Shown here piece by piece: positions 25,454 through 34,270 of a DNA stretch of 64,000 bases (position 1 is the first letter of the stretch; every line of letters begins with the position of its first letter). The notes beneath the pieces are model-generated. The model did not search any database. It was not told the DNA's origin and was given only the letters and a program-made list of their open reading frames with translations. A program made the translations under genes and the position numbers. Source of the DNA: Sphaerochaeta globosa str. Buddy (GTDB lineage Bacteria; Spirochaetota; Spirochaetia; Sphaerochaetales; Sphaerochaetaceae); assembly GCF_000190435.1 (NCBI RefSeq), contig NC_015152.1:3252467-3316466 (forward strand). The letters are read 5' to 3'.

Positions 25454-26815
25454 CTAGCTATGCAGCTCCACCCCATCCTCAACAACCAAGGCGGACTCTA
25501 CGCCCTCTACCTGTACATCCTGAATGGACAACTGTACGTTCCTCAGTCTGATTCCCCTCCCTTGGGGTTCGGGCAGGCCTTCATACATCTCACTCTCATC
25601 AACCGGAGTAAGCCCTGTCTTGGCTACCGTAAAGGTACAGTTGCGGATTACCAGATCCCTGATGGGAGACTCGGGAAGGCCTACGATGAAGGCAGCGGAG
25701 GAAGTGAAATCCTCACTGTAGCAATCCTCAATGGTCACTCCCTCGATACTGGGAGTGGTATCTGTTATGCTCAACTTCTCCAAGGAAAAATCCTGGGGAT
25801 CGAGGCTGCCGCAACGGTAATACATGTTCAGCGTGAGAGGACAGAGGTTGTTTTTCATTCGCACTGAAGAAAAGTGAAGGTTGGAAATTGCCCCACCACG
25901 GCCTCTTCGTGTCTTGATCCGAATTCCCCGGTCAGTCCCGTCAAAGAGACAATCATGTACCCGTACATCTCGAATACCTGCAGCCGTTTCACTGCCTATG
26001 ACCGCCCCTCCATGGGCACTCTTGACGGTACACTCTTCAATAAGAATGTCGGTTGTCGGCTTGTTGGTGGCAACTCCATCGGGCCCACTGCCGCTCTTCA
26101 GGGCAATTCCATCGTCACCGACATCCACCAAGCACTTTTTGATGGTGACAAACCGGCAGGAATCCACATCGATTCCATCGGTATTGGGAGCATCCTTGGG
26201 ATTGAGTACCTTCAAATCCATGAATATCAAATTGGTACTGTACAACGGATGCAGTGTCCAGAATGGGCTGTTCTGCAAGGTTAGACCTTCCAGTTTTACA
26301 TTGTTGCTGTTCAGAATCTGCACCAAAGGAGGACGCAGGAATTGACTCTGCCTTCCCCCACCACCACCGCTCTGACGCTCATAGCCTGGATTGAGGCGGG
26401 AAAGTTCGTTTTCCATCGCCGATACAGGCCCCTTCTGGGTAGTACGTTTTTTGTGGGCAGTATCCCACCACCACTGTCCGTTTCCATCGATGATTCCCTC
26501 ACCACGCACGATGAGACCATCAGAATTCTCGATGAGCAGGCAAGGATGCATGCAATAACAATTCACGCCTTCCCAGCGGGAATAAACCGGGGTATAGAGG
26601 TTTTCATCTGCAATGAACTGAATGACCGCACCTCTATCCAGCTCGAGGACCAAGCCCTTGGCCTGTATGTGCAACGGCCCTGTCAAATAAGTCCCTTCCT
26701 CGATATGGAGCACCCCACCATCAGATAGAGCGGCAAGTGCCTTGGCAAACGCTTCACTCTCATTCTGTTGGCCATTACCAACGGCCCCAAAGCTTTTCAA
26801 CGTGTACTCTCGCAT
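25454..26815 (-). CDS. Glycoside hydrolase family 28 (polygalacturonase-type)
   Basis: This 453-residue right-handed beta-helix enzyme hydrolyses galacturonan or rhamnogalacturonan oligomers. All four GH28 blocks are present: NTDGIDVDS, VDVGDDGIALKSG, the His block SAHGGAVIGSE and RGIRIKTRRGRGG. There is no signal peptide, so it should act in the cytoplasm on imported oligogalacturonides as an exo-enzyme. The start at 26815 is behind TGAGGAGAG; a longer frame start lacks such a site. Its likely product, galacturonate, is the substrate of the UxaC route encoded upstream. Confidence 0.93.
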   Translation of the reverse strand: MREYTLKSFGAVGNGQQNESEAFAKALAALSDGGVLHIEEGTYLTGPLHIQAKGLVLELDRGAVIQFIADENLYTPVYSRWEGVNCYCMHPCLLIENSDGLIVRGEGIIDGNGQWWWDTAHKKRTTQKGPVSAMENELSRLNPGYERQSGGGGGRQSQFLRPPLVQILNSNNVKLEGLTLQNSPFWTLHPLYSTNLIFMDLKVLNPKDAPNTDGIDVDSCRFVTIKKCLVDVGDDGIALKSGSGPDGVATNKPTTDILIEECTVKSAHGGAVIGSETAAGIRDVRVHDCLFDGTDRGIRIKTRRGRGGAISNLHFSSVRMKNNLCPLTLNMYYRCGSLDPQDFSLEKLSITDTTPSIEGVTIEDCYSEDFTSSAAFIVGLPESPIRDLVIRNCTFTVAKTGLTPVDESEMYEGLPEPQGRGIRLRNVQLSIQDVQVEGVESALVVEDGVELHS

Positions 26816-26834
26816 CTCTCTCTCCTCACATTCC

Positions 26835-26863
26835 TTTACTTTTACGAGCTCTGCACCTACAAT
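26835..26863 (+). promoter_or_regulatory. Promoter of the TIM-barrel isomerase gene
   Basis: TTTACT (26835-26840), 17 bases and TACAAT (26858-26863) predict initiation about 1-2 bases before the ATG at 26872. No ribosome-binding site is visible, so the mRNA would be leaderless. Confidence 0.55.
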
Positions 26864-26871
26864 CATAAGCT

Positions 26872-27750
26872 ATGAAACAGCTAGGACTCAGAGCCCATGA
26901 TCTGGGCACATTCAACACCATCGAAGAACTTGCAACCGAGGTTGGCAAGTATGGGAGCTCGGTCCCCATCCAGCTCGCACTCAAGAAAGCTCTTACACAA
27001 GCCCCATCGGCCAATGCCTATACCGAGGACTTCATTGTCGGCATCCGCGATGCCTTGCAGGCCAAAGGCGCGTATGTCGGCGTCTTTGGATGCTACATCA
27101 ATCCAGTGCATCCGGACAAGGCAGAGAGGGACGAACAGTTGAGCCGGTTCGAGAACCATCTCAAATATGCAAAACTCCTCGGCTGTCGTCTCGTAGGAAC
27201 AGAAACTGGATCACTCAATCCTGATTGTTCCTACCATCCAGGGACTGCAGATCCAAAAGTGCTTGATGTCTTCTATCGAAGCATAGAGCGACTTTTGGAA
27301 GCAGCAGTCAAATATGACGCCATCGTTGGTATAGAAGCAGTAAGCAAACAACACACTATCAGCACCATCAAGCGCATGGCCGACTTGGTAAATACGTTCG
27401 ACACCCCCCATCTGAAGGTCATCTACGATCCAACCAACCTGGTTCCTTGGATCGGCATTCCCGAACAGGATGGAAGCTGTCGCGGCATTCCTTCGTTTGA
27501 GGCCCAGCGAGAATTCTTCCTCTCCGCCCTCGATGCCTTCGGTTCCAAGATTGCGGCGCTTCATGTAAAGGACTACCAGCTCAACAAGCAAGGTTTCAAG
27601 ATAGGGGACCTGGCGGTAGGACAGGGTGTACTCGATTGGAAATTCCTCTTTTCTGAACTGAGAAGAAGGTCCATCGAAGTTCCCGCCCTGCTGGAGGACC
27701 TGAACACGGCCACCTTGGTCGAAACGCTAGGACTCCTACGAACATATTGA
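26872..27750 (+). CDS. Sugar phosphate isomerase/epimerase-like TIM-barrel protein
   Basis: This 292-residue protein belongs to the xylose isomerase-like/AP endonuclease 2 fold. Metal-site features include GTETGSLN, VGIEAVSKQHTIS, KVIYDPTNL and AALHVKDYQ, matching the Glu-Asp-His pattern of these enzymes. It is divergent from GH28 with 56 bases between, so a role in pectin-sugar metabolism (for example ketose epimerisation) is plausible but unproved. It probably begins without a leader, and a hairpin terminator follows. Confidence 0.85.
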   Translation: MKQLGLRAHDLGTFNTIEELATEVGKYGSSVPIQLALKKALTQAPSANAYTEDFIVGIRDALQAKGAYVGVFGCYINPVHPDKAERDEQLSRFENHLKYAKLLGCRLVGTETGSLNPDCSYHPGTADPKVLDVFYRSIERLLEAAVKYDAIVGIEAVSKQHTISTIKRMADLVNTFDTPHLKVIYDPTNLVPWIGIPEQDGSCRGIPSFEAQREFFLSALDAFGSKIAALHVKDYQLNKQGFKIGDLAVGQGVLDWKFLFSELRRRSIEVPALLEDLNTATLVETLGLLRTY

Positions 27751-27755
27751 TGTAC

Positions 27756-27785
27756 GAACCTTGAGCTCTCAAGGTTCTTTCTTGT
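27756..27785 (+). terminator. Terminator downstream of the isomerase gene
   Basis: Stem GAACCTTGA/TCAAGGTTC (27756-27764 with 27769-27777) with a GCTC loop is followed by TTTCTTG. Confidence 0.75.
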
Positions 27786-27810
27786 CGAGTTTTTGTACAT
27801 TTCAGCCCTT

Positions 27811-28953
27811 CTAGAACAAGAAGGGCTGTGCAAATGAGACTGGTCGCTTATTGTCCGAGAGCACCTTTGAAAGGTATGCGGTATCCAGGTCCAATTGGGA
27901 GACCAGGCGAAGCAGAAGTTCCTCGGGTACCAAGTTTTGCTCACAGAACAGGAAAACAAGAGCCTTCTCTGCAATATTCTGAGGCTTGAGGGCATTGAAG
28001 AAAATCTCTTCATCCCGCTTTCCCCGATATCGTTCACAAAAATTCTGGTACAGCATCGAGCGCTCGATGTCGTTCTTCAACGAAGCAAGCTCGGCAAGCA
28101 AGGGTTTTTCCTCTCCGCGCGCTGCCATTTCCCCAAGAGGCTTGAGATGGAAGAACGTATACTCTTTGCCCGGCAGATAGTGATGCTCATCACATCTGGC
28201 AGCATAGTTGGGTTCCAAGGTGCTGTCCTTATGCGAATCCCCCCCTACGATGATCAAGGGGTCAAAGTAAAGAGCGGGACACTCCTTTCCCTCCACCTGA
28301 TAGTAGCGATAGGTATAGAAGGCATCGTTGATGCAATCAGAATGCTCGCAATAGGCGGTAAGAGGAATGACATCGGTGGCGATGTCGAGCATCAGACGTG
28401 CAGTAGAGTTGAACAAGTCCCTTCGGAAATTGAGTATCAGGGTGGGGAATATGAACATCACCCCGCGTTCATAGCTATGATTGCGTACCACGTAGGCAAG
28501 CCGTTCATCGAAAAAGGAAGCTTCATCGATGATGAAGGTCCCCACTGTGGGGTTGTCGGCCAGTACTTGCTCAAGACCGAAGGAGTCCCGTATCCGGGCA
28601 ATGTTCTGCCCGCAACTTACATAGCCGCTGCGGTAACAGAGAGCATCCTCAGGATATTCGGTAAAACGTGCTCCATCGATTTCAGAACGGATGAAGAAGA
28701 CCTTGCGTCGGTCAACTTCAGCGCTGCTGGTCTGCCTTCGAACCTTCTCGCCCTTCTTTTGGGCAATGGCTGCATCCCTCCAGACACGGGCGGCGAATTC
28801 TGTTTTCCCTGAACCCATGGGCCCTATCAACAGAACCCTTCGTCCGGGCAGAGTAAAATCAAAATGGGAGAAGGTATCGTGAACATCAAGAGTAGGAAAC
28901 CCCAGACTTTTGAGGAAATCCGTCCCCTCGCTTTTCTGCTCAATGCGCCCCAT
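27811..28953 (-). CDS. tdk: Thymidine kinase (type II) with C-terminal extension
   Basis: This enzyme phosphorylates thymidine in the salvage pathway. The first ~270 residues match type II thymidine kinase: P-loop [15 protein letters not shown], the DE motif [27 protein letters not shown], the zinc/lasso region ([10 protein letters not shown], then [10 protein letters not shown] ... [13 protein letters not shown]). About 110 further residues follow (usual length 190-230); they are alpha-helical and unrecognised. The start is behind AGAGGGG and overlaps the deoC end by 14 bases, so the two salvage genes are co-translated. A 10-base hairpin covers the stop codon. Confidence 0.85.
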   Translation of the reverse strand: MGRIEQKSEGTDFLKSLGFPTLDVHDTFSHFDFTLPGRRVLLIGPMGSGKTEFAARVWRDAAIAQKKGEKVRRQTSSAEVDRRKVFFIRSEIDGARFTEYPEDALCYRSGYVSCGQNIARIRDSFGLEQVLADNPTVGTFIIDEASFFDERLAYVVRNHSYERGVMFIFPTLILNFRRDLFNSTARLMLDIATDVIPLTAYCEHSDCINDAFYTYRYYQVEGKECPALYFDPLIIVGGDSHKDSTLEPNYAARCDEHHYLPGKEYTFFHLKPLGEMAARGEEKPLLAELASLKNDIERSMLYQNFCERYRGKRDEEIFFNALKPQNIAEKALVFLFCEQNLVPEELLLRLVSQLDLDTAYLSKVLSDNKRPVSFAQPFLF

Positions 28954-29605
28954 GCTGCCCCTCTACAATGGCAATACCAGCTGAAGCCCCGATTCTGGTA
29001 GCTCCTGCATCAACCATGGCACGGGCATCGGCATAGGTGCGGACACCGCCGGAAGCCTTCACACCCAATTCAGGACCGACTGTCTTTCGCATCAGCTTGA
29101 TATCTTCGACGGTAGCTCCACCGGTGGAGAAGCCGGTTGAAGTTTTTACATAATCGGCCCCACTGGCTTTTGCAAGCCTGCAGGCGCGAACTTTTTCTTC
29201 ATCATTGAGCAGACACGTCTCGATGATCACCTTCAGGGTAGCTTTGCCAGAAGCAGCCTTTACCATAGTGATATCATCCTGCACCAAATCATCATCGTGG
29301 TTCTTCAGGTACCCGATGTTGATGACCATATCAACCTCGTCAGCTCCTGCCAAAACCGCTTTCTTTGCCTCATACGCTTTGCTTTCACTGGACATTGCGC
29401 CTAAAGGGAATCCAACCACGGTACACACTTTCACTTCACTCTTTTCCAAGAGCTTGGCACACAAGGAAACCCAACAACTGTTTACACATACGGAAGCAAA
29501 CTTATACTGGTCGGCTTCTTTGCAGATCTGTTCAATCTTGTCGCGAGTCGCATTGGCAGCGAGCACCGTGTGGTCAATATACTTGGCGATATCATCTTGT
29601 TTCAT
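28940..29605 (-). CDS. deoC: Deoxyribose-phosphate aldolase
   Basis: DeoC splits 2-deoxyribose-5-phosphate into acetaldehyde and glyceraldehyde-3-phosphate. The 221-residue protein shows [32 protein letters not shown], the catalytic [12 protein letters not shown], the Schiff-base Lys in [16 protein letters not shown], and [14 protein letters not shown]. The ATG at 29605 follows GGAGG at 7 bases. It is the upstream partner of tdk. Confidence 0.97.
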   Translation of the reverse strand: MKQDDIAKYIDHTVLAANATRDKIEQICKEADQYKFASVCVNSCWVSLCAKLLEKSEVKVCTVVGFPLGAMSSESKAYEAKKAVLAGADEVDMVINIGYLKNHDDDLVQDDITMVKAASGKATLKVIIETCLLNDEEKVRACRLAKASGADYVKTSTGFSTGGATVEDIKLMRKTVGPELGVKASGGVRTYADARAMVDAGATRIGASAGIAIVEGQHGAH

Positions 29606-29685
29606 TGGCAACCTCCAAAGCATTTGGTACTACTGAAAGCTTACTCCAAAAAGAGAGGGCAAGCAACGAGAATAGCATTCCAAGC

Positions 29686-29714
29686 TTGACGAAGGGAGGA
29701 GCACACTATACCCT
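29686..29714 (+). promoter_or_regulatory. Promoter of the Nudix gene
   Basis: TTGACG (29686-29691), 17 bases and TACCCT (29709-29714) lie 6 bases before the ATG at 29721. The purine-rich GGGAGGAG at 29694-29701 lies between the promoter elements and would not be transcribed. The mRNA is therefore probably leaderless. Confidence 0.5.
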
Positions 29715-29720
29715 AGCACC

Positions 29721-30656
29721 ATGATTCTTCAAACTATCGAACAATACTATACTTGGGCTTTGATTGCCATCCTTTTGCTCAACTTTGCCCAACGGAAAAT
29801 CCCGGGAACCACAAAGAAACGGTTCGCAACCATTTACCTTGCATCCATCCTCCTCCTTTTCGAGGTAGGGGTGGTCACCATCCTGTCAAGGGAATTAAAC
29901 CACAGCTTGGCTTGGCTTGTCGGGGCCGTCTGCATCGTCCTTCTCTATGTATTCAGAAAGAAGGCCCTTCCATTCCGCCTGCACTGTGCTTCGTGCAACA
30001 AGCGTCTGGATTTCAATCATGTAATCGGGCATGACGACAACCTCTGCCAGAGTTGCTACAACGAAGCTCATCCTGAGGAAGCTGCAAAGCAGGAAATCAA
30101 GAAACAGGTTGCAGCGCAGGAACCGGTTGCCGTCGATACTGACAAGGATGCAAATTCAGTCAGCGAAATCGACTGGGATTTGTGGGAACCGAAGGAAGTG
30201 TGCGTGATCACCTACCTCTTCAAAGAGGACCAGGTCCTGCTCATCGACAAAAAAACAGGATTGGGTCGTGGACTGGTCAATGCACCGGGTGGCCACATCG
30301 AGGAGACTGAGACTGCCTTGGAAGCTGCCAAGCGCGAGTTCAAGGAGGAGACACACCTAGAGGTGGATAACCTGAAGCTGGTCGGCAGGCTCAATTTCCA
30401 ATTCCGTGATGGCTTGAGTGAGCGGGGCTATGTCTACTTTGCCGATTCCTTTACCGGGGAAATGCAAGAGACTGATGAAGCTCGACCTTTCTGGTGTCCT
30501 GTCAGCGACATTCCCTACGACAAAATGTGGGAAGACGACCTGTACTGGCTGCCGAAAGCGTTGGAAGGAAAGAAGTTTGACGGTTTCTTCATTTTTGATG
30601 ACCAAACCATGCTAGATAAAAACGTTGTCTTTGAAGAGGACGATGAACAAGAGTGA
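29721..30656 (+). CDS. Membrane-anchored Nudix hydrolase, MTH1-like
   Basis: This 311-residue protein has three membrane helices (about residues 10-25, 35-55, 60-80), a four-Cys zinc ribbon (C89, C92, C109, C112) and a linker. A Nudix domain follows (about 155-311). The Nudix box begins at Gly191 and reads GHIEETE, seven residues, then REFKEETHL, with His212 in the usual Gly place. The C-terminal part, MWEDDLYWLPKALEGKKFDGFF, closely resembles the substrate pocket of human MTH1, which hydrolyses oxidised purine nucleotides. A membrane-tethered nucleotide sanitiser is inferred; I know of no described protein with this layout. Confidence 0.82.
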   Translation: MILQTIEQYYTWALIAILLLNFAQRKIPGTTKKRFATIYLASILLLFEVGVVTILSRELNHSLAWLVGAVCIVLLYVFRKKALPFRLHCASCNKRLDFNHVIGHDDNLCQSCYNEAHPEEAAKQEIKKQVAAQEPVAVDTDKDANSVSEIDWDLWEPKEVCVITYLFKEDQVLLIDKKTGLGRGLVNAPGGHIEETETALEAAKREFKEETHLEVDNLKLVGRLNFQFRDGLSERGYVYFADSFTGEMQETDEARPFWCPVSDIPYDKMWEDDLYWLPKALEGKKFDGFFIFDDQTMLDKNVVFEEDDEQE

Positions 30657-31548
30657 ACTAGGTTTGGGAACCTGGCAGTTCGGACCCTCCTACGGGTTTT
30701 GGACTGACCAGGACCAACAAGCCAGTCGTAGTGTTTTGCGATTTGCATGCAAACACGGCATTCGGCATTTCGATACCGCCCCCTCCTATGGAAAGGGCTT
30801 GAGCGAACAATTGCTTGCTTCGGTAATCCAAACAAGGGAAGACTTGGTGGTATGCACCAAGTTCATGCCCAAGAATCCGGAGCTTGTACGTAAGGATTTG
30901 CAAAAGAGCCTCGCTCGTCTCAAGACCGACTATGTGGACATTCTCTATCTCCACTGGCCGAGCAGTTCACTTGCTATGAAACCGATCCTCAGCGCCGCCT
31001 GCGACCTCATCCAAGAAGGTTTGGTCAGAAAGGTAGGAGCCTGCAATATCCCTCTCTCCTATCTGAAAGAGATGGAAGACCTTCCCATAACAGCCTTGCA
31101 AATCCCTTGCTCCCTCCTCTGGGTCAGATCACTGGCAGCGTTCCGTCAGTATGCCCAGGATCATCAGATGGACCTGGTGGGGTATAGTCCCCTGGGTCTG
31201 GGTCTTCTGGGAGGCAAGTATGCCAAGCAGCCTGAGGATGGACGAAAAGACCTGTACGTATTCAAATCTGAAGCGTACAAGGAGTATCTCTCACTCTTGG
31301 ACCTTCTTGGCCAGCTTGCCGATCGCAAGGGGTGTACGAGTGCCCAGCTTGCCTTGGTATGGGCGAGAAGCCAAGGCTTCTCCACCATTTTGGCAGGGGC
31401 AAGAAACCTCGTTCAAGTATCTCAATTATTGGCAACATCCACCCTTGAACTTGACGAAGAAGAGAAATCGTTGTTGGATGAAAAGGCACACGATCTTACT
31501 TCGTGCGCCCCCTCTTCTTGGGATAACTATTTCGGTCATAGGTGGTAG
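30643..31548 (+). CDS. Aldo/keto reductase
   Basis: This 301-residue NADPH-type (beta/alpha)8 reductase keeps the catalytic tetrad: Asp in FDTAPSYG, Tyr in the same motif, Lys in CTKFMPK and His in LYLHWPSS. The last third carries the cofactor motif ILAGARNLVQVSQL. The ATG at 30643 follows GAGGACG and overlaps the Nudix stop by 14 bases; the next gene begins at once. The substrate is unknown. Confidence 0.92.
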   Translation: MNKSELGLGTWQFGPSYGFWTDQDQQASRSVLRFACKHGIRHFDTAPSYGKGLSEQLLASVIQTREDLVVCTKFMPKNPELVRKDLQKSLARLKTDYVDILYLHWPSSSLAMKPILSAACDLIQEGLVRKVGACNIPLSYLKEMEDLPITALQIPCSLLWVRSLAAFRQYAQDHQMDLVGYSPLGLGLLGGKYAKQPEDGRKDLYVFKSEAYKEYLSLLDLLGQLADRKGCTSAQLALVWARSQGFSTILAGARNLVQVSQLLATSTLELDEEEKSLLDEKAHDLTSCAPSSWDNYFGHRW

Positions 31549-31549
31549 G

Positions 31550-32149
31550 ATGCAGATACTTTTGGAACAAGCGACTTGCGAGATCGAGGTGAAGAAATCA
31601 CGCTTCATCGCCATCGCCTGCCCCCTTTCCAATCTGGCTCAGATCAAGGAAATGGTCAACCAGACGCGAGCCCAGCATCCCGGTGCAAACCATGTGGTGC
31701 ATGCTGCAGTACTAGGACCGAAAGGAGACCTGCAGAGCTATAGCGATGATCATGAACCGAAGAATACTGCAGGTCGACCTGCCTTGGAGGTACTCAAGGG
31801 AAGCGAGGTCACCAATATCCTGGTTATGGTTATCCGTTACTTCGGCGGCACGTTGCTGGGAACCGGAGGCTTGGTGAAGGCCTATGCGGACAGCGTCAAG
31901 GAAGTACTGAGGATCATCAAGACCGAACCCTTGATCGACAAGACCCCATTTCAAGTAACAATGCCCTATCATCTCTATGAACCTATAAAAAAACAACTAA
32001 CTGACTTGAATGCGACCATCGAATCCGAAGAATTCACAACCATTGTAACGCTTACGGGTATGCTACCTTCTGCTTCCTTTTCCGACTGTGCCGCATCCAT
32101 TTACAATCTTTCGAATGGCAGTTGTACCCTTGGTTCTATCGATGGGTAA
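31550..32149 (+). CDS. YigZ/IMPACT family protein
   Basis: This 199-residue protein has the family N-terminal domain (EVKKSRFIAIACPL, GANHVVHAAVLG, SDDHEPKNTAGRPALEVLKG, VIRYFGGTLLGTGGLVKAYADSV) and a smaller C-terminal ferredoxin-like half (about residues 135-199). Bacterial members are linked to translation control, but their biochemical role is not settled. It starts 2 bases after the reductase stop. Its end overlaps the convergent peptidase gene by 14 bases. Confidence 0.93.
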   Translation: MQILLEQATCEIEVKKSRFIAIACPLSNLAQIKEMVNQTRAQHPGANHVVHAAVLGPKGDLQSYSDDHEPKNTAGRPALEVLKGSEVTNILVMVIRYFGGTLLGTGGLVKAYADSVKEVLRIIKTEPLIDKTPFQVTMPYHLYEPIKKQLTDLNATIESEEFTTIVTLTGMLPSASFSDCAASIYNLSNGSCTLGSIDG

Positions 32150-33539
32150 GCTTGGTGAACACCAGCTTCGGCTCGGATTCTTCCTTGGTGGTTTGCTCAA
32201 CGTTCGGGCTCTCATCCAAAGCCCATAGCCGATCGGAATCGGTAAGCTCAACCAAGCGGATGGCTACCGAGATAGCCATTTCCACTGCTTTGACATCGAT
32301 GGAAGAGACGACATCGTCCTGGGTATGGTATACAGAAGGTTTACTGTGATCGTCCCAAGCAACACTGGTGAGCGTTGTTGCTTCCAAGCCTGAGCGGCTT
32401 GCCTGGGCTGCGTCTGTCCCTCCCGCCAGCCGGGGAATTGATTCACTCACCGCCTCATAGCCCATACCGCGGGCGATTTGTACACAACGTCGTGCCAGGC
32501 GGCTCGATAACATCTGGGTCCCGTTGATGTCACGTTCAAGAAAGGTAAGTCTATCCGCATGATAGATTGCATCAAAATTCAGCACAATCGCCCCGGTCAT
32601 CTCATCCTTATGCTGCATAAACCATACTTTTGATCCTGATAGCCCGCTCTCTTCCCCATCAAAGGAGCAAAAGACCAGACGGGTATGTTGCAGACAAGCG
32701 TTACAACTCTTCTTCCAATGAAAGTACCGTGCAAGCTGAACGGTTATTCCCACTGAAGATAGATTATCACCTGCTCCCGGAGAACCCTCCTCTGCATAAA
32801 AAGTGCGCAGCGGCAACAGCAACGGTATTGCTGCAAGCAGTACTATTCCGAGCACTCCCATGCCAAGGGGAGGAAGGGAAAAAGCAAACAGATCACCTTC
32901 CAGAATTTCGGTGATGAGGTGCATGGCATTAAGCAGCCCGCCAAGAAGAAAAAGCAGGATAGGAATGGCTACTTTCTTGGCATAGGCGATGCGATCGAGC
33001 TTGTTGTATCTGAAGAGTGGGGCGCTGTCATGGTGGGAGGTGAAAATCAGGGTATGCCTGACTTCCTTTTCCGGCTCCAAAACTGCATACACATTTTTAC
33101 CTTCTGCTTTCGGCTTGCTAAGTTTACTCAGGGGTTTATAGAGGTACAACGTTCTTGCTGCATACCAGAGGTAGGCAAGAAACAACAGCAAACCCAAGTA
33201 AGGCAAACCAGCCAACAACAACACCAGAATGAGCGGGTAGAGGTAGACGAGAAGCTGCAGGGGAAATGAGTGAAACGAGGTGTCGATGTCCACTGCCTCA
33301 ACTTCGCTTGTATCGCAAAATGCCTCATAGGCGGCCTTGATTTGCTGTGCTGCCTGGTGGGAAGGTTCGCTTCCGGTCAAACGGGGACCGAACGTATCGA
33401 TCAAATGGGAAGTGAAGGTGAGTGCGAGCGTGGCAAGCCGACCTGCTTTCAAGGTCTCGATTTTTTGCTTTCGGTGTTCCTGTTGCTCGGGTTCAAGCGA
33501 GGGGGTTTTACTGCGTTTTCCAAAAAGGGGAAATTTCAT
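32136..33539 (-). CDS. Membrane M28 family zinc peptidase
   Basis: This 467-residue protein has two pairs of hydrophobic segments in the first half (about residues 90-130 and 190-245) and an M28 aminopeptidase core. The zinc ligands and catalytic acids are visible: His in FTSHHDSAPL, Asp in GAGDNLSSVGI, Glu-Glu in FDGEESGLSGS, Asp in LNFDAIYHAD and the last His in SVYHTQDD. The peptidase face probably lies at the membrane. An N-terminal basic stretch (KRSKTPSLEPEQQEHRKQK) precedes the domain. The physiological substrate is unknown. Confidence 0.9.
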   Translation of the reverse strand: MKFPLFGKRSKTPSLEPEQQEHRKQKIETLKAGRLATLALTFTSHLIDTFGPRLTGSEPSHQAAQQIKAAYEAFCDTSEVEAVDIDTSFHSFPLQLLVYLYPLILVLLLAGLPYLGLLLFLAYLWYAARTLYLYKPLSKLSKPKAEGKNVYAVLEPEKEVRHTLIFTSHHDSAPLFRYNKLDRIAYAKKVAIPILLFLLGGLLNAMHLITEILEGDLFAFSLPPLGMGVLGIVLLAAIPLLLPLRTFYAEEGSPGAGDNLSSVGITVQLARYFHWKKSCNACLQHTRLVFCSFDGEESGLSGSKVWFMQHKDEMTGAIVLNFDAIYHADRLTFLERDINGTQMLSSRLARRCVQIARGMGYEAVSESIPRLAGGTDAAQASRSGLEATTLTSVAWDDHSKPSVYHTQDDVVSSIDVKAVEMAISVAIRLVELTDSDRLWALDESPNVEQTTKEESEPKLVFTKLTHR

Positions 33540-33618
33540 GCTTGTTCCATGATGACGAGAGAGAGTTTTACTGTCAAGAAAAAGAAATCGATGATACTTT
33601 ATTCTCTTCTCAAGGTCC

Positions 33619-33647
33619 TTGACAAAGATTAATCCACTTACTATAGT
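33619..33647 (+). promoter_or_regulatory. Promoter of the tRNA/SRP RNA cluster
   Basis: Consensus TTGACA (33619-33624), 17 bases and TATAGT (33642-33647). The predicted start near 33654 is about 55 bases before the first tRNA. No clear terminator was seen before the SRP RNA, so all six RNAs may share this promoter. Confidence 0.8.
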
Positions 33648-33708
33648 GAAAACCCGATTGATAGCTAAGCAGCCTGAGAATCGTGTGGCTTGGTAGTATA
33701 TCTTTTTT

Positions 33709-33793
33709 GGAGAGATGTCCGAGCGGTCGAAGGAGGCGGTCTTGAAAACCGTTGAGGCGCAAGTCTCCGAGGGTTCGAATCCCCCTCTCTCCG
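33709..33793 (+). tRNA. tRNA-Ser (UGA)
   Basis: An 85-base class II tRNA. The acceptor GGAGAGA pairs with TCTCTCC, followed by discriminator G. The anticodon stem GCGGT/ACCGT holds the loop CTTGAAA with anticodon TGA, and a long variable arm and GGTTCGAATCC follow. Confidence 0.97.
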
Positions 33794-33832
33794 TTTGAAT
33801 ATCTGCTTTTTGGATTGTGTTTTTTGTTAATT

Positions 33833-33919
33833 GGAGAGGTGCGAGAGTGGCCGAATCGGGCTCCCTGCTAAGGAGTTGACCTGGTAACGGGTCCGGGGGT
33901 TCGAATCCCCCCTTCTCCG
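33833..33919 (+). tRNA. tRNA-Ser (GCU)
   Basis: An 87-base class II tRNA. The acceptor GGAGAGG pairs with CTTCTCC, discriminator G. The anticodon loop CTGCTAA carries GCT between CTCC and GGAG. Confidence 0.97.
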
Positions 33920-33939
33920 TTTTGTTCTTTTACATACTT

Positions 33940-34013
33940 GAGACCATAGCTCAGCTGGATAGAGCATCAGTTTGCGGAACTGAGGGTCGGAGGTTCGAAC
34001 CCTCTTGGTCTCA
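33940..34013 (+). tRNA. tRNA-Arg (GCG)
   Basis: A 74-base tRNA. The acceptor GAGACCA pairs with TGGTCTC, discriminator A. The anticodon stem TCAGT/ACTGA holds the loop TTGCGGA, so the anticodon is GCG. A20 in GGATAGAG and C35 fit arginine identity. Most bacteria read CGY codons with an ACG (inosine) tRNA, so GCG is unusual. Confidence 0.92.
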
Positions 34014-34045
34014 TATTGCATTTTGTATTGCGGTTTTAATCACCG

Positions 34046-34133
34046 GGAGAGATGTCCGAGTGGTCGAAGGAGACGGACTCGAAATCCGTTGTACCGTCTG
34101 ACGGTACCGAGGGTTCGAATCCCTCTCTCTCCG
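34046..34133 (+). tRNA. tRNA-Ser (CGA)
   Basis: An 88-base class II tRNA. The acceptor GGAGAGA pairs with TCTCTCC. The anticodon stem ACGGA/TCCGT holds CTCGAAA with anticodon CGA. The variable arm is GTACCGTCTGACGGTAC. Confidence 0.97.
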
Positions 34134-34178
34134 ATAGCTTGGATTATTTTTTGGGATAAACTGTTTGTCTTGTACCTT

Positions 34179-34263
34179 GGAGAGGTGTCCGAGTGGTCGA
34201 TGGTGCACGCTTGGAAAGCGTGTGTGCTGAAAGGCACCGGGGGTTCGAATCCCCCCTTCTCCG
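34179..34263 (+). tRNA. tRNA-Ser (GGA)
   Basis: An 85-base class II tRNA. The acceptor GGAGAGG pairs with CTTCTCC. The anticodon stem CACGC/GCGTG holds TTGGAAA with anticodon GGA. Confidence 0.97.
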
Positions 34264-34270
34264 TTTTCTT

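Noticed and set aside
27803..27828. Terminator behind tdk
   Set aside because: A 10-base hairpin overlaps the stop codon but has no T tract in the direction of tdk transcription, so I do not call it a terminator.
27895..28812. A 305-residue plus-strand frame
   Set aside because: Antisense shadow of tdk. The tdk frame carries all kinase motifs.
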